Origin: Chloroflexota bacterium
GTDB taxonomy: Bacteria > Chloroflexota > UBA6077 > JACQUR01
Length of the DNA stretch: 25,605 bases
NCBI GenBank assembly: GCA_016210245.1
Contig: JACQUR010000307.1
Location: forward strand, 1 to 25,605
Direction of reading: 5' to 3'
Shown here: in pieces, positions 1-7,510 of the stretch
Layout: every line of letters starts with the position of its first letter
How positions within the stretch are numbered: position 1 is the stretch's first letter
Translations under genes and position numbers: made by a program
Notes under the pieces: model-generated
The model's database searches: none
What the model saw: only the letters and a program-made list of their open reading frames with translations
Told to the model about the DNA's origin: nothing

Positions 1-214
1 CCACCTGCTCCTCGCGCAGCACCACCCCGTCCTTGACGTACAGATTGAAGTTGCAGGCCTGCTGGTACGCGCAGTTCATCAGGTGGGAGCCCTTCACCAC
101 TCGGTCCCAGTCCCACCTGCGCTGCTTGAGCTCCACCAGGTCGTACGCGGGCACCTCCGCCGGAGCGAAGCCCTCCCCCGCCAGTCCCTCCAACTCCAGA
201 GCCAGCCTTGCCAT
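1..214 (-). CDS. Molybdopterin oxidoreductase (type II DMSO reductase family-like), N-terminal fragment
   Basis: Partial gene: it starts at the ATG at 214-212 and leaves the window at its left edge, so only about 71 residues are visible. A GGGAGAG ribosome-binding site lies just upstream on the minus strand. The text contains RWDWDRVVKGSHLMNC, then a second Cys, then NFNLYVKDGVVLREEQ. In NarG/EbdA/SerA/ClrA-type molybdenum catalytic subunits this is where an H-x3-C-x3-C motif binds the FS0 [4Fe-4S] cluster, followed by a YVKDG strand. Here the two visible Cys are separated by five residues (AYQQA) rather than three. These subunits reduce or oxidise small inorganic or organic substrates outside or facing the periplasm. 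The substrate cannot be told from this fragment, and no Tat signal is visible in the part present. Family call fairly sure, function open. Confidence 0.7.
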   Translation of the reverse strand, partial: MARLALELEGLAGEGFAPAEVPAYDLVELKQRRWDWDRVVKGSHLMNCAYQQACNFNLYVKDGVVLREEQV

Positions 215-231
215 GTTCTCTCCCTGTGAGT

Positions 232-259
232 GATCAGTGGCCAGCGGCCAGGAGGCAGT
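232..259. repeat. Short heptamer-phase repeat upstream of the molybdopterin gene
   Basis: Four consecutive 7-mers read GATCAGT, GGCCAGC, GGCCAGG, AGGCAGT. They lie in the leader of the minus-strand gene. The core GGCCAG(T/C/G) recurs in the inverted repeat at 9949-10000. Probably a short member of the 7-nt-step repeat family found throughout the window. The rest of 215-483 holds no recognisable gene. Confidence 0.4.
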
Positions 260-483
260 CGGCGTGGGGGGTGGACCTGCGTGTCCGCCCCGCCCCCGCG
301 TCCTCCCATCCCGGGCTCCGAGACGGCTGGCTTGCCCACTGTAGGCTGCGCGGAGGAACCTGTCAAGCGCTTGTCCGTGTGGGGGGGGGCCCTCACGTTT
401 TGATACTGCCTCGGCCCAGGTCCACTTCGCCCTGCGCGCCCTCTACTGTAGCCGAGCGGGCGGGAAGAAGGCAGAGGAGCGGG

Positions 484-2121
484 TTAGCTGCCAGTGCGGC
501 GCACGTAGATTGCCCAGCCGTAGAAGTAATCGGGTACCGGCAGGGGCGAGTAGGCGGTCTGCAGAAGCCTCTGGAGTGCCGGGAACCGGCTGAGCGCCAG
601 GTCTTCCCTGGGGTCCTCCGTCTTTGGGTCGACCACGATGGTGGCGGGTGGCGTCTGGTACAGGTCGGACAGCAAGGTGCTGCGCGCCTCCTCGCCGGTA
701 AACGAATCGGCCCCGAGCCCAACCACATTCAAGTAGCGCGAGGCAGGCAGCCGATCGGCGTGCAGATAGATCTGGGCCGCGTTGCCCCAGACGAACAGCG
801 GACCGGCTGGCAGTTGTTGCACTCTGTCAGCAACCCACTCCTCCGGCGAGCGGATGAAATCGTGGACTCCTCGGTCGTTGATCGCACGCATCACCACCGA
901 ACCCTGGTAACCAGCGCTCAGCACGAGCAAGGCACCAAGCCAGGTGGCGAGGAGCGTGCGGGCTGCCAATCTGCTGTCGAGTCCGAAATGGGGTGGCTGT
1001 CCCGCGCCAAGCCAGAGACGGTGCAGGACCCAACCGCCGAGCAGCGCGTAGCTCGGGCTGAGCTGCACGTACTCCCGCAAGCGAGCCAGCAGCGCAGTGT
1101 CGATCAGTGCCCAGGCGGCGAGAGCGACCAGGAAGCTCCACGGGCGGCGGAGCGCGACCAGGATGCCCACCCCCCCGAGTACCCAGAACGGCGCCAGCCC
1201 GTCTCGAAAGACATGCCATGCGTCGCTGAGAGCGGTTTCGCCGCCAAAGCCTCCAAGAGTGGACGGCACGCCGAGACGACGGAAGTTGAGCAGGAACGAG
1301 TGCTCGACCAGTGGGAGAAGCGCCCCCTGCGCTTGGAGCAGCGCCGCTACCAGCAGGAGGGGGGCAGCGAGGCCGACTGCGACCAATCCGAGACGGACGA
1401 GACCACCGTGGACGGTCCTGGCTGGCGCGAGCAGTCCTAGCAGGACAACGGGCAGCAGGACGGTTGCCCCTGGCTGCTTCATGAGCGTCGCGGCGGCGAC
1501 CGCGCTGCCAGCGCCCAGCCACCACGCGGGTGCTCCCTTCACGCCGCGCAGCGCGCAGAGTACGGCCAGCGCGGCCGGCAGGACGACGAGCTTCTCAGGC
1601 GTCAGCCCCTCCTGGCTCAGCCGCACGAGACTGATGGAGAGTGCGCCCAGGGCGGCGGCCAGGAACGCGGCCGAGCGAGTGAACCCAGCGGCTCTGCCCA
1701 CCAGCGCCAGGGCGGCGGCAAACAGCAGCGTGTAGAGGTAGTCCGCTGCCTGGAGGGCAAGCCACGGGCAGGAAGCGTGGAGCGGTCCGGACAGGCACTG
1801 CGTGTTCCAATCCTGCGGTGCTGGCGCGAGCACCGCCGCTCGCAGGTAGAAGACGCCCGGTGGCTTCGGGTCAAGGTAATCCCGATAGGGCACGCGGCCG
1901 TGCAGGATTGCCTGGCCAATATACGTGTACAGACCCTGGTCGCTCCCGATCGGCAGCGCGGCTTCGGAGAGCTTGAGCGCGACCACCGCCGCAGCCAGTC
2001 CAATCCACGCCGCCACCAGCAGCGCGGTTTTCACGCGCCCGACTGAGCGCTCGGAAACAGAGTCTACGAGGGCAGGCTTTGCCAGGATGGCGATACCCCC
2101 ATGCCTGGAGAGAACAACCAC
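484..2121 (-). CDS. Membrane glycosyltransferase, GT39/ArnT-like (GT-C fold)
   Basis: Polytopic membrane protein of about 545 residues, mostly Leu/Ala/Val-rich helices. After the first helix it carries GSDQGLYTYIGQAILHG and then VPYRDYLDPKPPGVFY, the acidic loop typical of GT-C enzymes that move a sugar from a polyprenyl-phosphate donor on the outer face of the membrane. The C-terminal part has ASRYLNVVG and PPATIVVDPK, shared with the divergent neighbour at 2274-3950, so the two are paralogues. The frame is open up to an ATG at 2202, but a TTGACA-17-TACACT promoter lies inside that extension. I therefore place the start at the GTG at 2121, which gives an N-terminus of similar length to the paralogue. 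A GTG at 2034 is another option. Acceptor and sugar are unknown. Confidence 0.8.
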   Translation of the reverse strand: MVVLSRHGGIAILAKPALVDSVSERSVGRVKTALLVAAWIGLAAAVVALKLSEAALPIGSDQGLYTYIGQAILHGRVPYRDYLDPKPPGVFYLRAAVLAPAPQDWNTQCLSGPLHASCPWLALQAADYLYTLLFAAALALVGRAAGFTRSAAFLAAALGALSISLVRLSQEGLTPEKLVVLPAALAVLCALRGVKGAPAWWLGAGSAVAAATLMKQPGATVLLPVVLLGLLAPARTVHGGLVRLGLVAVGLAAPLLLVAALLQAQGALLPLVEHSFLLNFRRLGVPSTLGGFGGETALSDAWHVFRDGLAPFWVLGGVGILVALRRPWSFLVALAAWALIDTALLARLREYVQLSPSYALLGGWVLHRLWLGAGQPPHFGLDSRLAARTLLATWLGALLVLSAGYQGSVVMRAINDRGVHDFIRSPEEWVADRVQQLPAGPLFVWGNAAQIYLHADRLPASRYLNVVGLGADSFTGEEARSTLLSDLYQTPPATIVVDPKTEDPREDLALSRFPALQRLLQTAYSPLPVPDYFYGWAIYVRRTGS

Positions 2122-2143
2122 CGCCCCGCCGGTGGTGCAGCGG

Positions 2144-2172
2144 AGTGTAGTCGCCACGTGCGGCACTGTCAA
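2144..2172 (-). promoter_or_regulatory. Sigma-70-type promoter for the minus-strand glycosyltransferase
   Basis: Read on the minus strand, TTGACA (2172-2167) is followed by a 17-nt spacer and TACACT (2149-2144). The -35 is a perfect consensus and the spacing is optimal. Transcription would start near 2137, so the upstream ATG at 2202 cannot be used from this promoter. The nearest in-frame start is the GTG at 2121 with a leader of about 16 nt. Confidence 0.65.
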
Positions 2173-2273
2173 TGAATCCTGGGGAGCGAACCGGTGAGGC
2201 ATTTCGCACCAGAAACCAGTACCATGTTCGCCCAGGTACGACTCTCCCTGAAGGAGCCAGTGAGGGGATAAGG

Positions 2274-3950
2274 ATGGTCGCGCTGGCCAGATCCCAACCT
2301 GTGGGTCGGCGTGCCACGGCCGGGGCGCGCCCCTCGCTCCTGCGCCTCGCCGCCCTGGGTGTGGTGGTCGCCGGACTGGCTGCCTGGGTGGCCAGCGCCA
2401 AGCTGAGCGACCTGCTCATCTCCTACGGCCCGGACCAGGGGATGTTCAGCCTCGAGGGCATCGCCATCTTGCGCGGGCAGATGCCCTACCGCGACGTCTG
2501 GGACAACAAGCCGCCGGGGCTGTACTACACGTACGCCGCCGTGCTGGCGTGGTTTCCTGCCGCGACGAGTGACTGCACCCCCGCGTTCCTGTACGTGCCA
2601 CCGGACGCGATTGGGGTTTCGTGCGGATACCTCGGCGTCATGGCGCTCGACGCGCTGTTCACTCTTGGCGTCGCCGTGGCTGTCTTTGCCGCCGGACGGA
2701 CCATCCTGGGCAGCACGGCCCAGGGCGCCCTGGCCGCGGCGCTGTGCCTCGTGTTCGCGGTCCAGCGGCCACTCAGCCATGGCGGAGGCAAGCCCGAGCT
2801 GCTGATGCTGCTGCCCGAGGCGCTTGCCTACGTCGTGCTCTGGCACGCGGTGCAACGCGGCCAGCCCAGATTGCTGGCCCTGTCCGGCGTCTGTCTTGGG
2901 CTCGCCTTTCTGTTCAAGCAGACGGCGATCGCGGCCGGAGCGAGCATGCTGGTCCTGCTGGCGCTGCGCGCGGCGTCGATGCACCGCCGGCGCGTGGCCG
3001 TGCTGGCCAGAGACATCACCTGGCTTGGAGTCGGGGCGCTGGCGGTGACGCTGCCAATCGCGCTCTACCTGGCTGCCAACGGCGCGCTGGACGAGATGCT
3101 CTACGCCGTCTTTGGATTTGGTTGGGACTACGTCCAGGGCGCGGTCGCGCCATTCCTGGCTGCTGCGAGCTCCAACTCGTGGCAGCTCTTCCGGGACTCC
3201 CAGGGCCTGCTCTGGCTGCTGGCCCTGGTGGGGGTGGCGCAGTTCGTGCCGCGTGTGCGACAGAGCCAGGCGGCTCGGCTGCTGTGCCTGTGGGCCCTGG
3301 GCGATGCGGCCGCGGTGGCCATGGGCGGCGGTCGATTCTTCCCCTACTACTACGTCCAGCTCGTGCCGAGCTTCGCGCTCCTGGCGGCCCACGGTCTGGG
3401 GCGGCTGTGGCAACGCGCCGCGTGGGCGCAAGAGGGCGGATCGAGCCGTCGCGTCACGGCCCAGCGCGCGTGGCTGGTCGCCAGCCTGGCGATGGTCTTC
3501 AGCCTTTCCATCTCGGCCCCGGTCCACTTCGGCCTGCGTGCTCTCTACGAGCGGGCAGTCCACTGGGTGCCCAGCGAAGCCGAGCGAGCCGCCTGGGCGG
3601 TCCGACAGGTACCGCCGGGCACGCTCCTGGTTTGGGGCGAGGCCTCGCACATCTACGTGCTCGCAGGCCGGGTGCCTGCGAGCCGCTACGTCCACGGTGT
3701 GGCTGTGAGCCACGTGTGGGCCCAGGCGCCCACCACCGCCCAGCATCGGCTGGAGCTGCTGGCCGACATCGCCAGGAACAAGCCCGCGGCCATTGTCGTG
3801 GACCCGTGGGCCGGGCAGACCGATCCGTCCGGGGCGCTGCTGCTCAACCTTTCGAGCTTCCCGGAGCTTCGAGAGATTCTAGCAACAGAATACGAGCCGC
3901 CGAATCCGGATGCCGGGTCGTTCCAGGTATTCGTCAGGAAGAGCTATTGA
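2274..3950 (+). CDS. Membrane glycosyltransferase, GT39/ArnT-like, paralogue of the divergent neighbour
   Basis: A 558-residue polytopic membrane protein. The ATG at 2274 is chosen because GAGGGG lies about 6 nt upstream; the frame stays open back to 2172 without a good ribosome-binding site. It has the same layout as its divergent neighbour: a first helix, GPDQGMFSLEGIAILRG with MPYRDVWDNKPPGLYY in the first outer loop, about ten more hydrophobic segments, and a soluble tail with ASRYVHGVAVS and PAAIVVDPWAG. The Asp in the first outer loop (about residue 54) corresponds to the catalytic Asp of GT-C enzymes. Likely role: transfer of a lipid-linked sugar to a cell-envelope acceptor on the outer face. 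The pair looks like an inverted duplication that has diverged, so substrates may differ. Confidence 0.82.
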   Translation: MVALARSQPVGRRATAGARPSLLRLAALGVVVAGLAAWVASAKLSDLLISYGPDQGMFSLEGIAILRGQMPYRDVWDNKPPGLYYTYAAVLAWFPAATSDCTPAFLYVPPDAIGVSCGYLGVMALDALFTLGVAVAVFAAGRTILGSTAQGALAAALCLVFAVQRPLSHGGGKPELLMLLPEALAYVVLWHAVQRGQPRLLALSGVCLGLAFLFKQTAIAAGASMLVLLALRAASMHRRRVAVLARDITWLGVGALAVTLPIALYLAANGALDEMLYAVFGFGWDYVQGAVAPFLAAASSNSWQLFRDSQGLLWLLALVGVAQFVPRVRQSQAARLLCLWALGDAAAVAMGGGRFFPYYYVQLVPSFALLAAHGLGRLWQRAAWAQEGGSSRRVTAQRAWLVASLAMVFSLSISAPVHFGLRALYERAVHWVPSEAERAAWAVRQVPPGTLLVWGEASHIYVLAGRVPASRYVHGVAVSHVWAQAPTTAQHRLELLADIARNKPAAIVVDPWAGQTDPSGALLLNLSSFPELREILATEYEPPNPDAGSFQVFVRKSY

Positions 3951-3964
3951 GCTTCAGGAAAAGA

Positions 3965-4039
3965 AGGTAAGGCGATTGCGGTCGCAGACGGCCATTTGCC
4001 CAGTCCCGGCGCGGGCTGGGACTACCGTTGCCCTTACCT
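3965..4039 (+). terminator. Nested inverted repeat after the glycosyltransferase gene, possible terminator
   Basis: An outer 8-nt pair, AGGTAAGG (3965-3972) with CCTTACCT (4032-4039), encloses an inner pair AGTCCC/GGGACT around 4002-4023. No T-run follows, so this is a weak terminator call; it may simply be a cruciform. The 9-mer TTACCTGAA is repeated twice directly afterwards. Confidence 0.3.
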
Positions 4040-4119
4040 GAATTACCTGAAGCACATTAGGTGAGGCCGACGAGTGCAGTTCGGCATTTCTGTGTCTCTG
4101 CAGTTTGGAAAGTGGTCTC

Positions 4120-4629
4120 ATGCTGGAGGCGGCGACCGGGGCGCGGACACTGACACCCGACGAGCTGCGACAGGCGCTCGATCAGGTGGCCCGGGCGGGG
4201 TTCAGCCCGAGGCCTGTCCTGGTTGGTGGCCGAGTCGAAGGGAAGGTCTGGCAGGGGCGCGTGCGCGGGCGCACCGACTACCTGCTACCGGCTGAGGTGC
4301 ATTACCTCCGGCACGTGGTTGACGGGCAGGAGTGGCCGCCGAGAATGTCGCTTGACGAGTATCTGCAGAGCTTGCGCGAGGTGATTCTCGATCCATTGAG
4401 TGGCGTTGCTACCAGCAGATGGAGCCGCCACTCGTGGCACCTGACGGTAATGCGTCGGTCTGGCCGACTCCGTGGGCCCGGGGGCCACGAATGGGTCATG
4501 GTAGAATATGGCATCGAGGGAGTTGGGGCTGGCTACTGGATCACGGCTTTCCAGCCGCAGAACGGGATCAACTACCTCACCGCCGACTCTCGCAGGGAGC
4601 AAGTGCGATGGCTCAGACGACCGACATGA
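4120..4629 (+). CDS. Uncharacterised protein, possible BECR-fold (RelE/barnase-like) nuclease
   Basis: A 169-residue soluble protein with no signal peptide. The ATG at 4120 follows GGAAAGTGG. I do not firmly recognise the family. The N-terminal half has an Arg/Gly strand section (VGGRVEGKVWQGRVRGRTDY), then a helix-rich part with HYLRHVVDGQEWPP and SLDEYLQSLREVI. The C-terminal part alternates strands and includes SRHSWHLTVMRR, WVMVEYGIEG and YWITAFQPQNG. A late strand with a T-A-[YF] signature plus His/Arg residues is reminiscent of small toxin nucleases of the barnase-EndoU-ColicinE5-RelE (BECR) class; this is inference only. It overlaps the next gene by 22 nt, which suggests coupled translation of two proteins that act together. 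Confidence 0.6.
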   Translation: MLEAATGARTLTPDELRQALDQVARAGFSPRPVLVGGRVEGKVWQGRVRGRTDYLLPAEVHYLRHVVDGQEWPPRMSLDEYLQSLREVILDPLSGVATSRWSRHSWHLTVMRRSGRLRGPGGHEWVMVEYGIEGVGAGYWITAFQPQNGINYLTADSRREQVRWLRRPT

Positions 4630-4949
4630 ATACCCGCACTGCCATTCGGCTACGGGAGATCACCGCTGAGGTCGAATGGCTGCCTGAGCTGGCTGCTCGG
4701 TGGGAGGAGATGCCCGATCTCGAGCGCGACACGTGGTATCTGGAGTGGCATGAGCTGATGGCCCGCCTTGAAGGGCTCGATCAGGTCTACCGGGCGGGGA
4801 CGATGACTGCCGAGCAGGGGGCACAGTACCGTGCGCTGCTCGGCAAGCTCAAGGAGACGTTGCCGATTCTTTGCCGACTGCGCCTGACCCTGCCGCGGGT
4901 CGTATTGGACGTTTGGCGGTCTTTGCCTCGAGATGTGGCGCCAGAGTGA
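4608..4949 (+). CDS. Small helical protein of unknown function, partner of the preceding gene
   Basis: A 113-residue protein starting at the ATG at 4608, with AGGGAG at 4594-4599 as ribosome-binding site, inside the end of the upstream gene. It is rich in Glu, Leu, Arg and Trp and should be mostly helical (TAIRLREITAEVEWLPELA, WYLEWHELMARLEGLDQVY, YRALLGKLKETLPILCR). There is no membrane segment and no known motif. Its size, acid-rich helices and overlap with the previous gene would suit an antitoxin, immunity protein or chaperone-like partner, but the order toxin then antitoxin is only a guess. A later ATG at 4626 is an alternative start. Confidence 0.55.
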   Translation: MAQTTDMNTRTAIRLREITAEVEWLPELAARWEEMPDLERDTWYLEWHELMARLEGLDQVYRAGTMTAEQGAQYRALLGKLKETLPILCRLRLTLPRVVLDVWRSLPRDVAPE

Positions 4950-5131
4950 TTCTGGGCTCATCGCCGGCTCGGACCATCGCGGTGCAAGAGTCGATGGTTT
5001 CCCTTTCTGAGAGCCTGGTGAACGAACTCTTTCCGCATGCGCGCCGCCTTCCCTCCTTCACCCCTCCCGGACACCCCCACTCGTAGTACCATAGGGGCTC
5101 CATCGCCACTCTCTCGCAAAGGAGCCAAGGC

Positions 5132-7438
5132 GTGAGTAGCTCAACCGCCGCCCAGGGCTGGATGCACCGTTCGCCCGAGATTGCCAGCGCGCTCGAAAGT
5201 CCCGAAGTCCGCGTTGAGGGGCCCTTGAAGGTGGCCGGGCAGGCGCGCTACACGGCCGATCTGCTCTTGCCGGGCATGCTGTGGGCCGAGTTCCTGCTCA
5301 GTCCGGTCCCCCACGCGCGCATCGTCTCGATCGACACCTCGGCGGCGAAAGCGCTGCCGGGCGTCCACGCGGTGCTGGCCGGCGCGGACATTGGGCTTCG
5401 ACGCTTTGGCCGGCAGCTCTGCGACTGGCCCGTGCTCGCCCACGAGCAGGTGTGGTACGTGGGCGAGCGGGTGGCCGCGGTCGCGGCCGAGAGCCCCGAG
5501 CTCGCCGAGGCAGCGATCGGCCTGATCGAGGTCCAGTACGAGGAGTTGCCCGCGGTCTTCGATCCGGAGGCGGCGCTGGCCGAGGGCGCGCCGATCCTGC
5601 ACCCGGACCCCTCTGGCTACTACTACTGGGCGGGGCAGCGCCCGCCCCGGCCGCACCTGAACCTGCAGGGCTACCACCTCGACCAGAAAGGCGACCTGGA
5701 CATCGAGCGGGCGTTCGCGCAGGCCGACCGCGTGTTCGAAGACGTGTACACGGCTCCGCGCCAGCACCAGGGCTACCTGGAGCCCCACGCCTGCGTGGTC
5801 TGGATCGGATCGGATGGCCTCGTGCGGGTCAGGACCACCAACAAGGCCCCGTTCGGCCTGCGGCGCCAGCTCGCCCTGGTCAGTGGCCTGCCCGAAGAGC
5901 GCATCGAAGTCGATAGCCGCTTCATTGGCGCCGACTTCGGCGGCAAGGGCAACTCGATCGAGGACTTCGCCTGCTACTTCCTGGCCCAGGCGAGCGGGCG
6001 CCCGGTCAAGGCGCTCATGAGCTACGCCGACGAGCTGCTGTCCGCCAATCCGCGCCACTCGGCCAGGTTCTACCTGCGCACGGGCGTGGCCCGCGTCGGG
6101 CGCATCGTCGCCCACCAGACGCGCGCCTACTTCAACGGCGGCGCGTACGGTGGCGCCAAGCCCGCGCATGGGCTCCTGCTGCCCGGCTGGGACGCGCTCG
6201 AGGTCTACAACATCCCCAACACTCGCCTGGAGACGTTCGTCGTCTACACCAACACCGTCCCCTCCGGCAACATGCGGGCGCCGGGCGCCGCTCAATTGGC
6301 GCTCGCGGGCGAAGGGCACGTGGAGCACATCGCCCGCTCGCTGGGCATGGACCCGCTGGAGTTCCGTCTGCTCAACGCGCTGCGCGAGGGCGATACCAGC
6401 CCGGCTGGACACCCGGTCCGCAACCCGCGCGCCGTAGCGGTGCTGGAGGCGCTGCGGCGCGAGACCAACTGGGGCCAGCGGGCGCTGCCACCCAACCACG
6501 GGCGCGGGATCGCCCTGCGCTCCCGCCACGTGGGCCAGGGCAAGACCGAGATCGCCTTCCACCTGCTCCCGGACGGCCGCATCGAGGCCCTCTACGGCAC
6601 CCCGGACCAGGGCAGCGGCTCGGCCACCCTGGTCCGGCGGATCGCCTCGGCCGTCCTCTCGGTGCCGCTGGAGCGGGTCGTGGTGCGCTACGGCACCACC
6701 GCCGAGGCGCCCTGGGACGCTGGCGCTGGCGCCAGCCGAGTGACCCACGTCGTCGGCCGGGCCGCGCTCGCCGCCACCACCCGACTGAAGGAGAAGCTGC
6801 TGGAGCTGGCGGCCGAGGTGATGGGCTGGCCGGCCGGACAGGTGCGGCTCGAGCAGGACCACTTCCTGACCGGGGATGGCGCCCAGGAGAAGGTCCCGTT
6901 CGAGGTCGTCGCCCAGCGCATCCTGCGCAGCGGCCCGGTCGAGGCCGGCGCGGCCTACGATAGCAGCGGCCACAGCCCGGACGAGCCGGGCGACTTCAAC
7001 TTCCACGCCTACATGGTCGAAGTGGAGGTCGATCCGGAGACCGGCCAGGTGCGGCCGATCGAGGCGGTGGTGGCGGTAGATGTGGGCGCGATCATCAACC
7101 CGATCGCTCACCAGGGCCAGATCGACGGCAGCTTCGTTTACGGGCTGGGCAACGCGCTCATGGAGGAGCTGGTGGTCGAGGACGGGAAGGTCATCACCAT
7201 CAGCCTGGCCGACTACAAGCTGCCCAGCCAGGAGGACGTGGTGCCGCTGCGGACCGTGCTGGTGCCCACCGAGATCGGCCCCGGCCCGTTCGGCGCCAAG
7301 GCGGCCGGGGAGAGCGTCAACGCCGGAGTGTCGCCGGCCATCGCCAACGCCATCTACGATGCGGTGGGCGCCCGGGTGAAGACGCTGCCCCTCACCGCCG
7401 AGCGGGTGCTCCAGGCGATCCGGGCGGCGAGGGGCTAG
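5132..7438 (+). CDS. Xanthine dehydrogenase-family molybdopterin-binding (large) subunit
   Basis: A 768-residue protein starting at GTG 5132 with AAGGAG about 8 nt upstream. Domain order fits the molybdenum hydroxylase large subunit. The N-terminal hammerhead domain reads VEGPLKVAGQARYTADL, PHARIVSIDTSAAKALPGV and HAVLAGADI. The molybdopterin domains follow with GADFGGKGN and SGNMRAPGAAQ. The C-terminus has FGAKAAGESVNAGVSPAIA, where Glu ~727 corresponds to the active-site base. The substrate loop is MRAPGAAQ, not the AYxCSFR of true aerobic CO dehydrogenase, so CO oxidation is unlikely; hydroxylation of an aromatic or heterocyclic compound is more plausible. The iron-sulfur and FAD subunits normally encoded beside it are absent here. 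It leads a same-strand set with a CoA-transferase and a carboxylate-binding lipoprotein. Confidence 0.9.
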   Translation: MSSSTAAQGWMHRSPEIASALESPEVRVEGPLKVAGQARYTADLLLPGMLWAEFLLSPVPHARIVSIDTSAAKALPGVHAVLAGADIGLRRFGRQLCDWPVLAHEQVWYVGERVAAVAAESPELAEAAIGLIEVQYEELPAVFDPEAALAEGAPILHPDPSGYYYWAGQRPPRPHLNLQGYHLDQKGDLDIERAFAQADRVFEDVYTAPRQHQGYLEPHACVVWIGSDGLVRVRTTNKAPFGLRRQLALVSGLPEERIEVDSRFIGADFGGKGNSIEDFACYFLAQASGRPVKALMSYADELLSANPRHSARFYLRTGVARVGRIVAHQTRAYFNGGAYGGAKPAHGLLLPGWDALEVYNIPNTRLETFVVYTNTVPSGNMRAPGAAQLALAGEGHVEHIARSLGMDPLEFRLLNALREGDTSPAGHPVRNPRAVAVLEALRRETNWGQRALPPNHGRGIALRSRHVGQGKTEIAFHLLPDGRIEALYGTPDQGSGSATLVRRIASAVLSVPLERVVVRYGTTAEAPWDAGAGASRVTHVVGRAALAATTRLKEKLLELAAEVMGWPAGQVRLEQDHFLTGDGAQEKVPFEVVAQRILRSGPVEAGAAYDSSGHSPDEPGDFNFHAYMVEVEVDPETGQVRPIEAVVAVDVGAIINPIAHQGQIDGSFVYGLGNALMEELVVEDGKVITISLADYKLPSQEDVVPLRTVLVPTEIGPGPFGAKAAGESVNAGVSPAIANAIYDAVGARVKTLPLTAERVLQAIRAARG

Positions 7439-7473
7439 CCAGGAGATCGGCAGTGAAGTAGACTACCAGCCTG

Positions 7474-7494
7474 CTGAGTGCTGACCACTGATGG
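7474..7494 (+). repeat. Three-unit heptamer repeat upstream of the CoA-transferase start
   Basis: CTGAGTG, CTGACCA, CTGATGG follow one another in 7-nt register. The first unit is identical to the unit of the large palindrome at 21034-21132. It lies in the 72-nt gap between the hydroxylase and CoA-transferase genes and reaches to within 16 nt of the preferred start. Confidence 0.4.
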
Positions 7495-7510
7495 CTATGG
7501 AGCGATGCGC

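Noticed and set aside
208..1440. A 410-codon plus-strand frame across the first glycosyltransferase
   Set aside because: Polar, Arg/Gln-rich shadow of a membrane protein gene on the other strand.
2169..3746. A 525-codon minus-strand frame opposite the second glycosyltransferase
   Set aside because: Arg/Gln/Gly-rich text without domains; the plus-strand membrane protein explains the region.
5141..7111. A 656-codon open frame on the minus strand opposite the molybdenum hydroxylase gene
   Set aside because: It is an antisense shadow produced by GC-rich codon use; its translation is rich in Arg, Gln, Gly and Val without any motif, while the plus-strand frame has full family motifs.
5132..7438. 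Aerobic carbon monoxide dehydrogenase CoxL
   Set aside because: The AYxCSFR active-site loop of form I enzymes is missing (MRAPGAAQ instead) and coxM/coxS are absent.
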